A DNA stretch of 14,477 bases from NCBI GenBank assembly GCA_041676005.1, contig JBAYST010000022.1, positions 1 to 14,477 of the forward strand, in the 5' to 3' direction. Below, one piece after another: positions 6,256 through 14,156 of this stretch. This DNA is from JBAYST01 sp041676005. GTDB taxonomy: Bacteria > Bacillota_I > Bacilli_A > RFN20 > CAG-826. Under the pieces are notes generated by a model. It saw nothing but the letters and a program-made list of their open reading frames with translations. It made no database searches and had not been told where the DNA came from. Position 1 is the stretch's first letter. Every line of letters begins with the position of its first letter. Both the position numbers and the translations under genes were made by a program.

Positions 6256-6921
6256 ATGGAAAAACCAATACCCTGCGTTAATCCCCAACTTCTTACGGTC
6301 ATCGTCAATTGCGGACTAGGCACTAAAGTCGTGCGCCTAGCCAAAACCGCCGGAATCACCCGAGCGACCACCATCATCGGTCATGGAACGATTCACAATC
6401 GCGTGCTCGAATTTTTTGAGTTGAGCGAAGTGCGAAAAGAAATCGTCATCATGCTTGCAGGTCAAACTGAAATTGATGCCGCTTTAACGATATTAAAAAA
6501 AGAACTTCATTTAGAAAAACCATATCATGGTATTGGCTTTACGGTCGCTGTCAGCAGTTTTTTAGGTTTGATCGACCGCGAATGCATCATCAATAAACCC
6601 ACACAAGGAGAAGTGAATATGTATAACGTTATTTTTATCATCGCCGATAAAGGTAAAGCCGAAGAAGCGATGTCTGCCGCTACCGAAGCTGGCGCTAAAG
6701 GTGGCACAATCATCAATGCTCGAGGTTCAGGAATCAATGAAACCATGAAAGTTTTCAATATTGAAATTGAACCAGAAAAAGAGATTTTACTCATCGTCGC
6801 TAAAGACGATATTTGCGATAATATCATCGCCGCGGTCAATGAAAAACTTGAAATCGAACAACCCGGAAAAGGTATTATCTTCGTCCAAAAAGTCGATCGG
6901 ATTGTCGGAATCAAAGAATAA
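6256..6921 (+). CDS. Tandem PII-like (nitrogen regulator superfamily) signalling protein
   Basis: A 221-residue cytosolic protein made of two PII-like ferredoxin-fold domains, about 9-112 and 122-221, where a normal PII protein has one of about 110. Each has the beta-alpha-beta start (LLTVIVNCGLGTKVVRLAK; YNVIFIIADKGKAEEAMSAA), a Gly-rich strand before a shortened T-loop (IIGHGTIHNR, IINARGSGINE), and a B-loop-like end (EKPYHGIGFTVAVSSFLG, EQPGKGIIFVQKVDRIVG). The Tyr51 modification region of GlnB/GlnK is not recognisable, so this is a PII-like member rather than a classical nitrogen PII. PII proteins are trimers that bind ATP/ADP or related effectors and control enzymes and transporters; here the partner is presumably the DUF1538 protein. 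AAGGAGG lies 10 bases before the ATG. The gene also contains a strong internal start signal at 6605-6621. Confidence 0.87.
   Translation: MEKPIPCVNPQLLTVIVNCGLGTKVVRLAKTAGITRATTIIGHGTIHNRVLEFFELSEVRKEIVIMLAGQTEIDAALTILKKELHLEKPYHGIGFTVAVSSFLGLIDRECIINKPTQGEVNMYNVIFIIADKGKAEEAMSAATEAGAKGGTIINARGSGINETMKVFNIEIEPEKEILLIVAKDDICDNIIAAVNEKLEIEQPGKGIIFVQKVDRIVGIKE
6605..6610 (+). promoter_or_regulatory. Internal ribosome binding site within the tandem PII-like gene
   Basis: A perfect AAGGAG lies 8 bases before an in-frame ATG at 6619, which is codon 122 and the exact first residue of the second PII-like domain. It is as good as the gene's own start signal. It either allows a separate 100-residue second-domain protein to be made, or is a relic of two genes that fused. 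Confidence 0.6.
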
Positions 6922-7007
6922 TATTTCGATTTTAGTATATTTATACATATTTATTGATTAGATTCGCTTTCTCGCTTGACTTGACCTTGATAATCAAAAT
7001 CATAAAA

Positions 7008-7054
7008 GCTCCCAATATCAGCACCTCGATGGTTTGAGTATTGGGAGCATTTTT
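7008..7054. terminator. Bidirectional terminator between the PII-like operon and tRNA-Pro
   Basis: A perfect 10-bp stem (GCTCCCAATA 7008-7017, TATTGGGAGC 7039-7048) with a 21-base loop. On the plus strand it is followed by A and five T (7050-7054); on the minus strand by four T (complement of 7007-7004). It can therefore end both the rightward DUF1538/PII-like transcript and the leftward polC-tRNA transcript. The large loop makes it a weaker terminator than the one after eno. Confidence 0.7.
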
Positions 7055-7062
7055 ATCGACTC

Positions 7063-7139
7063 TGGTCGGAACGGTGGGATTCGAACCCACGACCTCTTGG
7101 TCCCGAACCAAGCGCACTACCAAGCTGTGCTACGTCCCG
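7063..7139 (-). tRNA. tRNA-Pro, anticodon CGG
   Basis: A 77-nt cloverleaf with CCA encoded. Acceptor CGGGACG pairs with CGTTCCG (one G-T pair), D stem GCAC/GTGC, anticodon stem CTTGG/CCAAG with loop TTCGGGA, 5-base variable region, T arm GTGGG/CCCAC with loop TTCGAAT, and discriminator A. The anticodon in positions 34-36 is CGG, reading the proline codon CCG. It begins 27 bases after the polC stop with no clear promoter in the gap, so it may be processed from the polC transcript. Confidence 0.97.
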
Positions 7140-7166
7140 AGTCTTAAAAATTATACATTTATCACT

Positions 7167-10100
7167 TTAAAAATCAAAGAGTGATAATTGATCTGTATCA
7201 CTTAGACCGTCAAGAACTCCTAAATTAGAGAGGTCTTTGACATTGGTTTCGTTGAGTTTAGTTCTTCTAAGTAAATCTTCTTTAGAATAAAACTCACCAT
7301 TTTTACGCGCTTCAATTATCGATTGAGCGGCGGTTTCACCGAGTCCATCAATTGTAGTAAAAGGCGGGATAAGAGATTGGTTTTGCTCATCGACGATAAA
7401 ATTAACCGCGTCTGATTTATATAAATCAATATTCGAAAATGTTAAACCTCTTTGAACCATTTCAATTGCGATTTGAAGAGTTTTTTGAATGTCTTCTTCT
7501 TTTGGGGAAAGTTTATCGAGTTTCATTCGAGATTTTAATTTTAACTCGTCAAGTCGATCGATGATCGCCGATTCGCCTTTAGTCATCGCTTCGATATCGT
7601 ATTGTTTAGAACGGACTGAGAAAAATGTCGCATAGTAGACGAGTGGATGATAGATCTTAAAATATCCGACTCTGACCGCCATCATCACATAAGCAGTTGC
7701 GTGTCCTTTGGGAAACATGTATTTAATCTTGTTACAAGAATCGATGTAATATTGAGGAACTTTATTTGCGAGCATCACTTTAGCAAATTCGTCTTTTATC
7801 CCGTCGCCGTGTCTGACATCTTCCATGATTGCAAAAGCTGTTTGCGGTTTGATTCCTTTTGAAATCAAGTAAGTCATGATATCGTCACGACACCCGATGA
7901 CACCGCGTAGATCTGTGACTCCGCTTTTGATCAGTGATAGAGCGTTGCCTTGCCAGACATTAGCTCCATGAGAAAGACCTGAAACGATGACGAGATCTGA
8001 AAATGATTTAGGGCAAGCGTCTTCTAATATTCCTCTTACAAAGTCGGTGCCGAATTCAGGAATTCCCATCGCTCCAGTTTTTGAAGCGAGATAATCTCTT
8101 TTAAGATCGAGGGCTTTAGACGAGGAGAATAAAGAAATTACTTTAGAATCGTTAAGCGGGATCTTATTGATATCGATCTGGGTTAAATCGCACATCATCT
8201 TCAACGCGAGTGGATCGACGTGCCCGAGTAAGTCGAGTTTTAAAATTGTATCGTGTAAAGATCTAAAATCAAAGTGTGTCGTCTTCCACGAAGAGGTTTT
8301 GTCTTCAGCGGGATATTGAATTGGGGTAAAGTCAAAGACTTCATATTCATTTGGAATGACGACAATTCCTCCTGGGTGTTGGCCAGTCGTTCGTTTGACA
8401 TCAACACAACCAGAGGCTAAAAATCCAATTTTAGCTCTTGGTACTTCATCGGGGTTATAACCGAGCCGCTCAAAATAACCACGAGCATATCCAAAAGCGG
8501 TCTTATCGGCGACTGTTTCCACAGTTCCACTTCTAAAAACATTGTTTTCTCCAAGGAGAACCTTTGTATAATCGTGAGCTCTAGCTTGATAATCGTTTGG
8601 GAAATTTAAATCGATATCAGGGGTTTTGTCCGCCTTAAAACCAAGGAAGGTCTCAAAGGGAATGTTTTGTCCATCTCGCTCCATCTCTTCGCCGCAAAGG
8701 GGACATTTCTTACTCGGTAAATCATATCCAGAAGTGATTTCAGGAAGACTTTCGCTCGTCCATTCAACGTGTTTACATTTTGGACAGCGGTAGTGAGGAG
8801 GAAGTGGATTGACTTCGGTGATCTTTGCCATCGTCGCGGCAAAAGAAGAACCAACAGAGCCTCTAGAACCAACTAAAAATCCGTCTTCCACCGCTTTAAG
8901 AACTAGTTTACTGGCAATGTGATAAATCACCGAATATCCGTTAGTGATAATTCCATTTAATTCCGTTTCTAATCGCTCTTCGACTATGGTTGGTAATTGA
9001 TCCCCGTATAATTCATGAGCAGTCTTAAAACATAAGTCTCTTAACATCTGTTCAGAGTTTTCAATTTTCGGAGTGTAAAGATGATCATTAGGAAGTGGAA
9101 CCAACTCTTCAATCAAATCATTGATAATATTCGTATTAGTGACCGTGACTTCATAAGCTTTTTCTTTGCCTAAAAATGACATTTCACGGAGCATTTCACT
9201 CGTCGTTCTAAAGTGTTGATCCGGATTTTCAAAATTCTCGATATCACTTTTGTTATAAGGATTGAGATTTAAAGCATGGTATTCTCCTCCGAGTCCTTTT
9301 GCAGATATATAAACATCACGGAAGATTTTATCTTCTTTATGACAATAATGAACGTCTCCAGTCGCGCAGACGAGTTTTTTTAAGTAATCGCTCGTCTCGA
9401 CGATATCTTTTAAGGTTCGAATGATTTCTTCATTCGTCGAAAACTCACCTTTATTGATCAAATAGGAATAATTAGGAAGCGGTTGAATTTCAATGTAATC
9501 ATAAAAGCTAATTGCTTTTTTAAGTGCTTCTTCATTTTTATTCGCCGCGATTCCAAATACTTCACCATTAAAGCATGCTGAACCAAATAAGAGATTTTCT
9601 CGATAACGAGTCAATTCACGACGAGGAATTTTTGGTAGACGGGCTAAATATTCGATATTCGATTTAGAGACGAGTCGATATAAATCATGAAGGCCTTGAT
9701 AGTTTTTGGCTAATGCGATCATATGATATGGGTGAATGTGCATCAACATCTCATTTGAAACTTCGAGATTTGCCAATTCCTCATGTTTTAAATCACGTTT
9801 ATCTTTGGTTAAAACGACGAGCATAGCTTGCCAAACTTCATTTAAAACCTCAGCGTCATAATCGCCTCTATGGGCAGCTTGTTCATCGTATTTCACATCG
9901 AGGTTTCGACAAAGTGTTCCAAGACGATGGTTGCGACTTTGGGGGAACAAATATCGAGAGAGTGACAAAGTGTCGATCACCGGATTTAACAAGACTTCTC
10001 GTCCATCTCTTTTTAGGGCTTCATTTAAAAACGAAAAGTCGAAATCCGCATTATGACTGACTAGGATTGCGTCTTTGATGAAATCGAGAATCTGTGGAAG

Positions 10101-11630
10101 GACTTCTTCGATTTTCGGCTTACCTTCAAGCATCTTATCGGTGATGTTAGTAATCTTCACAATTTTCTCTGGAAGTCGTCTTTGAGGATCGATGAGAATG
10201 TCTAATCTTGAGACGACAGTTCCGTGTTCGATTCGCACTGCACCGAATTCAATAATCCGATCATAACGACAACTAAGACCCGTTGTCTCTAAGTCAAAAA
10301 CGACGTAATTTGCGTGATTTAAGGGGATTTTACTCGGATTTTTAATATATTCAACTTCATCATTGACCATATAAAATTCAATTCCGTAGAGAATTTTTAA
10401 GCCATTGATCTTGCCAAATTTTTGCGCATTGGGATAACCTTGAACGTTACCGTGATCGGTAATTGCTAGGGCTTTCATCCCTAGAGCTTTAGCGGTTTCA
10501 CAATAATCTTCCATCGAACCAGTCGCATCCATTGCAGACATCTGCGAATGAAGGTGGAGTTCCACTCTTTGAATAGGCTCATCATCTTTGAGTTCTTCAT
10601 CTGGTGGCAGAAGGTCGATGTAGTGACCTCTTAAAGTCAACTGTTTGGTAAAATCATCGATATAGACACAACCGCGAACACGAACTTTTGTCTTGCGTTT
10701 TTCGAGTAATTTCAATTTGCTTTTTTTGATGAATCCGATCTTGCCAGTCATGTTGACATAAATCGCTCCACCACTTTTATCATAGACTCCCAAAATAAGA
10801 CGAGCTCTTTCGTTATAATCTTTTTGCTCATAAGAAAAAATATAAGCATCGAAATCGACATTACCGGAATTTGAATCTAGCGTGTCGATCAGATTGTGAG
10901 GTTCGTAGTTACCTCTTTTATTTCTCCGCGCCATCTCTCGCTCTTTTTTCATGAGAATGACGTTTTGTCGCATTTCTTCGAGGAGTGTTTCTTCAACCTC
11001 AGTTCTGACGCAGTCATCGATGACAGGATCACATTGCTCATCATCAACATTCCGCTCTCGAGGATCATTTTGAAATTGCTCGCTATGAAAAATAGCATCT
11101 GAACTTTCAATCGTCTCTAAAGCAACTGTATCAGCAGCTTTGATAATTTGTTTGATTTCTTTTTTGGTGAATTCTGGTCCTTCATCTTTTTCTTTAACCT
11201 TTTCAACGATTTCAAAATCGTAGAAGATGAAACTCAAGAAATCTCGAAAATCAATGATTGCTCTTTTCATTCTTTCTTGTTGTTTTTCGTCACTATATTC
11301 AACTGTGATGAGACTATTCTCACCACTTATTTCTAAATTGTGGGGGACGCGATAAATCGTCTGATACCAATCATCAAATAGTTTTAACACATCGCGATAA
11401 GTCGGAGGTTTTAAATAAGAAAAAGCAAGTGTGTATTTATAATCGATCGTCGCTAATCCATCCATGAACTGCCGGAGTTCATAGTATTCCCAAGGTAAAG
11501 TTTTGACGATGACCATATCGATTTGTTCTTTGTCGAAAATATTTCGAGTGCAAAGATCAAAACTCAAGTCAAAAGCATCGATATTTTGAATACCAATTGA
11601 TTTTAAAAACCGCTCCATTCGCTCGTCCAT
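7167..11630 (-). CDS. polC: DNA polymerase III, PolC-type alpha subunit
   Basis: The replicative DNA polymerase with built-in proofreading of low-GC Gram-positive bacteria; 1487 residues, slightly longer than the usual 1430-1460. Order: divergent N-terminal domain; acidic and charged linker (about 145-240); OB fold (about 258-345); PHP domain starting VELHLHSQMSAMD (356-368) and split by the DEDDh exonuclease. The exonuclease has Asp445 and Glu447 in VFDLETTG, HNADFDF with Asp531, and HRGDYDAE with His587 and Asp592. The PHP domain resumes after it. A zinc-binding module follows (Cys949, 952, 976, 979). The polymerase core has PDIDLNF (Asp1005, Asp1007), TTGQHPGG (1081-1088) and KLDLLGH (Asp1132). 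The C-terminus QLSLFDF is a sliding-clamp binding motif. All active-site residues are intact. It is last in the cdsA-dxr-rseP-polC cluster, 29 bases after rseP. Confidence 0.99.
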   Translation of the reverse strand: MDERMERFLKSIGIQNIDAFDLSFDLCTRNIFDKEQIDMVIVKTLPWEYYELRQFMDGLATIDYKYTLAFSYLKPPTYRDVLKLFDDWYQTIYRVPHNLEISGENSLITVEYSDEKQQERMKRAIIDFRDFLSFIFYDFEIVEKVKEKDEGPEFTKKEIKQIIKAADTVALETIESSDAIFHSEQFQNDPRERNVDDEQCDPVIDDCVRTEVEETLLEEMRQNVILMKKEREMARRNKRGNYEPHNLIDTLDSNSGNVDFDAYIFSYEQKDYNERARLILGVYDKSGGAIYVNMTGKIGFIKKSKLKLLEKRKTKVRVRGCVYIDDFTKQLTLRGHYIDLLPPDEELKDDEPIQRVELHLHSQMSAMDATGSMEDYCETAKALGMKALAITDHGNVQGYPNAQKFGKINGLKILYGIEFYMVNDEVEYIKNPSKIPLNHANYVVFDLETTGLSCRYDRIIEFGAVRIEHGTVVSRLDILIDPQRRLPEKIVKITNITDKMLEGKPKIEEVLPQILDFIKDAILVSHNADFDFSFLNEALKRDGREVLLNPVIDTLSLSRYLFPQSRNHRLGTLCRNLDVKYDEQAAHRGDYDAEVLNEVWQAMLVVLTKDKRDLKHEELANLEVSNEMLMHIHPYHMIALAKNYQGLHDLYRLVSKSNIEYLARLPKIPRRELTRYRENLLFGSACFNGEVFGIAANKNEEALKKAISFYDYIEIQPLPNYSYLINKGEFSTNEEIIRTLKDIVETSDYLKKLVCATGDVHYCHKEDKIFRDVYISAKGLGGEYHALNLNPYNKSDIENFENPDQHFRTTSEMLREMSFLGKEKAYEVTVTNTNIINDLIEELVPLPNDHLYTPKIENSEQMLRDLCFKTAHELYGDQLPTIVEERLETELNGIITNGYSVIYHIASKLVLKAVEDGFLVGSRGSVGSSFAATMAKITEVNPLPPHYRCPKCKHVEWTSESLPEITSGYDLPSKKCPLCGEEMERDGQNIPFETFLGFKADKTPDIDLNFPNDYQARAHDYTKVLLGENNVFRSGTVETVADKTAFGYARGYFERLGYNPDEVPRAKIGFLASGCVDVKRTTGQHPGGIVVIPNEYEVFDFTPIQYPAEDKTSSWKTTHFDFRSLHDTILKLDLLGHVDPLALKMMCDLTQIDINKIPLNDSKVISLFSSSKALDLKRDYLASKTGAMGIPEFGTDFVRGILEDACPKSFSDLVIVSGLSHGANVWQGNALSLIKSGVTDLRGVIGCRDDIMTYLISKGIKPQTAFAIMEDVRHGDGIKDEFAKVMLANKVPQYYIDSCNKIKYMFPKGHATAYVMMAVRVGYFKIYHPLVYYATFFSVRSKQYDIEAMTKGESAIIDRLDELKLKSRMKLDKLSPKEEDIQKTLQIAIEMVQRGLTFSNIDLYKSDAVNFIVDEQNQSLIPPFTTIDGLGETAAQSIIEARKNGEFYSKEDLLRRTKLNETNVKDLSNLGVLDGLSDTDQLSLFDF

Positions 11631-11635
11631 TTTTA

Positions 11636-11641
11636 CCTCCT
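11636..11641 (-). promoter_or_regulatory. Ribosome binding site of polC
   Basis: AGGAGG on the minus strand, 5 bases upstream of the ATG at 11630, in the 29-base rseP-polC gap. It supports independent, strong initiation and fixes the start. Confidence 0.9.
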
Positions 11642-11659
11642 GTTAACTAAATGTGAAAA

Positions 11660-13000
11660 TTAAAAGATGGGGAAGAAAATATCTTTGACCAATAAGATGA
11701 TCATCAAACCGAACATGATCGCTAATCCGATGTAAGAGACTACGGTTTTGACCTTATCAGGAATTTTCTTTCTGAAAATACCTTCAAAAGCGATGACGAG
11801 CAAATGCCAGCCATCAAGTCCCGGGATCGGAATCAAGTTGATAATCGCTAGGTTGATGGAGATAATTCCCCAATAATATAAATAATAGCCAAAACCCATG
11901 CTGTTAAGGGTTGAAGTGGTCGCTGAATAAATAGCGACAATCCCGCCGACTTCTTTCCAACCTTTTCCGGTGAACAAATCCCTAAGGCTGCGGAAGATGA
12001 GTGATGCCCCATCTCCAAAACGTTCAAAGGTCAATTTCCATGCTTCAGTAAAAGTGTTCCAATGTCTGCTGTTATAAAAAACTAATCCGGTCGATTCGAT
12101 TACCCCGTCTTCGATCTTTAAAATAAGCGGTTTAATCTCAGGAGTTTCGATGACGATTTCATCTTCATCATAAGCGAAAAACCGGGTTTTAATTTCTAGA
12201 GTCTTATAATTTTTCAGAGTTTCAAAATCTGCACCCTTTATATCAGCGTTAGGAACGTACTTATCTTTTAACCCTTCTTCGACATTTTTTTGTCGAAGAA
12301 CCAAGCGTTCATAATTGATTTCTAGATTTGCTAAAGTGAGTCTTTCTAAATTTAAAGTCACATAATATTCAACGGTTTCGTCGTTGTTTTTAGTCAAAAT
12401 CGCCTGATCTGCGATAACAAAATCCGAAGCGACAATTTCATTAGTCTCAATCTCATTTTGAAGAAAGATTTCTCCTTCACTATTGTAGTAATAGTATTTG
12501 ATATCTAGAAAATCACTTAGCTCGTAGTGGTCTGAATCAAAAGATCTAATTCCCGCTAGAGCAGCTGGTGAATTTTCGACGACATCAAAAACATTATAAA
12601 AAATATTATCTGTCGGAAAAAATTGAGTCGAAAAATAAATGAGTAGAATTGAAAGGACAAGATTCATCACCACGCCTGAGGACATGATGATGGCAGATTT
12701 CCATTTTTTAATTCCGTTGATCGATCTTTCTTTAGGAACAAATGTCCCGTCAGGCATTTCACCCTCATCATCGGCCATGGCAACATAACCACCAAAAGGA
12801 ATTACTCTCAAAGAAAAATAAGTTTCTCCATTTTTTCTTTTCTTTCGAAAGAAAGCCTTTCCAAAGCCGATTGAAAAATCTGCACAATAAACTTTGAAAA
12901 CCTTAGCACTTGCAAAATGTCCGAGTTCATGAATCATCACCAACAAAGATAAAGAGATGATGAACATTAAAATATTTAAAATTGATTGCAAGAATTGCAT
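11660..13000 (-). CDS. rseP: RIP zinc metalloprotease (site-2 protease, RseP/RasP family)
   Basis: An M50-family intramembrane protease that cuts transmembrane segments of anti-sigma factors and leftover signal peptides. In 446 residues it shows the zinc motif HELGH (24-28) in helix 1, RVIPFGGYV (65-73), a second helix (about 100-124), a long extracytoplasmic region (about 130-330), the VGGIVAIY segment (351-358, the GPVGI position), and NLIPIPGLDG (388-397), where Asp396 is the third zinc ligand, then a C-terminal helix. All catalytic residues are present. The PDZ domain is divergent: NSPAALAGI (143-151) is recognisable, but the usual GDxIxxINGxxV that follows is missing, replaced by Tyr- and acid-rich sequence. 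The gene starts 1 base after the dxr stop. A substrate cannot be read from this window. Confidence 0.97.
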   Translation of the reverse strand: MQFLQSILNILMFIISLSLLVMIHELGHFASAKVFKVYCADFSIGFGKAFFRKKRKNGETYFSLRVIPFGGYVAMADDEGEMPDGTFVPKERSINGIKKWKSAIIMSSGVVMNLVLSILLIYFSTQFFPTDNIFYNVFDVVENSPAALAGIRSFDSDHYELSDFLDIKYYYYNSEGEIFLQNEIETNEIVASDFVIADQAILTKNNDETVEYYVTLNLERLTLANLEINYERLVLRQKNVEEGLKDKYVPNADIKGADFETLKNYKTLEIKTRFFAYDEDEIVIETPEIKPLILKIEDGVIESTGLVFYNSRHWNTFTEAWKLTFERFGDGASLIFRSLRDLFTGKGWKEVGGIVAIYSATTSTLNSMGFGYYLYYWGIISINLAIINLIPIPGLDGWHLLVIAFEGIFRKKIPDKVKTVVSYIGLAIMFGLMIILLVKDIFFPIF

Positions 13001-13001
13001 A

Positions 13002-14156
13002 TTATTTACTCCATTTCTCCACTAATTCTCGTGCTTTTAGACGGGTTTTTGCATCTACTTCGATTAAAACTTCTAGATTTGGGTGAACGATATTTTGCGT
13101 TTCTTCCATGCAAGTATTAATGATTTTATCGATGGTCAAAAATCCGATTTGATCTTTTAAAAATGCTTCGACTGCAATTTCATTACTCGCGTTTAAAACC
13201 GCCCCAAAGATTCCTTTTTCCTCAATCACTTTTTTAGCCCACTTGACAAGTGGATAGCGTTTGAAACAGAACCTTTGAAAGTGATAAGGTCCAAAATCTT
13301 CATAACTCATAGCAAGAAAAGTTTCAAAAGGATAATTATTTTCAAATAAGGCGAAACGAATTGGGTTTTTCATATCTGGTTCACTGATTTCAGCGCGATG
13401 AGTTCCGTCTTTATAACGGACCAAGGAATGAATCATTGATTCGTCATGAAGAAGGACTTTAATTTTTGAATACGGATAAGAAAATAAATAATGTGCTTCG
13501 ATGATTTCAAAACACTTATTGACCATCGTCGCACTATCGATGGTGATCTTTTCGCCCATTTCCCAAGTCGGATGCCTTAAAGCATCTTCCTTGCTCACGT
13601 GTTCTAAATCACTTTTTTTCAGTTTCCTAAAAGCACCCCCACTTGCAGTTAAAATCAATTTATCGACATTCTTATCTTCAACGAGAAGACATTTTAAAAT
13701 CGCAGAGTGCTCTGAATCGATTGGATAAAGTTTTCCCTTGCCTTTTTTAAGCAAATCATCGATCAACTCTCCTCCGACGACAAGAGATTCTTTGTTTGCT
13801 AAAGCGAGTTTTAAATTTCTTTTTAAAGTGATAAAAGAAGGGACGAGTCCGCTGAACCCGACCAATCCATTGACGACCATTGTCGCTTTTGTTTCCTCAC
13901 ATAATTCTTTTAATCCATTCACACCGGAAAAAACTTTTAAATGCGGATATTTATTTGCTAGGACCAATGCTTTTTTTTCATCGATTAAATAGATCGATTC
14001 AACTTCTGGATGATCTTTTAAAATCGGTTCGATAACTTTGTCGTTATGGCCGACACTAAAGGAGACGAGCTCGAAACTAGTTCGTTCTTCCTTAATCACT
14101 TCTAGCGTCTGTCTTCCGATACTTCCGCTAGCGCCAAGCAAACAAATCTTTTCCAT
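13002..14156 (-). CDS. dxr: 1-deoxy-D-xylulose 5-phosphate reductoisomerase
   Basis: Catalyses the NADPH-dependent rearrangement and reduction of DXP to 2-C-methyl-D-erythritol 4-phosphate, the committed step of the MEP isoprenoid pathway, in the cytosol. 384 residues, typical length. Visible: NADPH-binding GASGSIGRQT (8-17), LANKESLVVGG (119-129), metal-binding PIDSEHSAI (Asp147, Glu149), SGGAFR (172-177), flexible-loop HPTWEMG (195-201), and TIDSATMVNKCFEIIEAH with Glu217. All catalytic and metal residues are intact. Start chosen at the ATG 14156, which shares one base with the cdsA stop (TAATG), suggesting coupled translation. A TTG seven codons further up (14177) is open but sits over the ribosome site GGGAGGG (14175-14169). 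Isoprenoid made here would feed undecaprenyl phosphate for the cell envelope. Confidence 0.98.
   Translation of the reverse strand: MEKICLLGASGSIGRQTLEVIKEERTSFELVSFSVGHNDKVIEPILKDHPEVESIYLIDEKKALVLANKYPHLKVFSGVNGLKELCEETKATMVVNGLVGFSGLVPSFITLKRNLKLALANKESLVVGGELIDDLLKKGKGKLYPIDSEHSAILKCLLVEDKNVDKLILTASGGAFRKLKKSDLEHVSKEDALRHPTWEMGEKITIDSATMVNKCFEIIEAHYLFSYPYSKIKVLLHDESMIHSLVRYKDGTHRAEISEPDMKNPIRFALFENNYPFETFLAMSYEDFGPYHFQRFCFKRYPLVKWAKKVIEEKGIFGAVLNASNEIAVEAFLKDQIGFLTIDKIINTCMEETQNIVHPNLEVLIEVDAKTRLKARELVEKWSK

Noticed and set aside
6525..6914. Minus-strand open frame of 129 codons opposite the PII-like gene
   Set aside because: Antisense shadow of a well-supported coding region; no ribosome site or recognisable domain.
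6976..7055. Possible small RNA with TTGACT as -35 and the bidirectional hairpin as its end
   Set aside because: No acceptable -10 at 16-18 bases spacing; the hairpin is explained as a terminator.
6941..7123. Minus-strand open frame of 60 codons containing RDQEVVGSNPTVPTR
   Set aside because: It is a translation of the tRNA-Pro gene and flanking hairpin; such peptides are well-known artefacts of tRNA sequences.
8606..8872. Minus-strand open frame of 88 codons inside polC in another frame
   Set aside because: Fully nested in the polymerase zinc-module region, whose own frame is intact and homologous.
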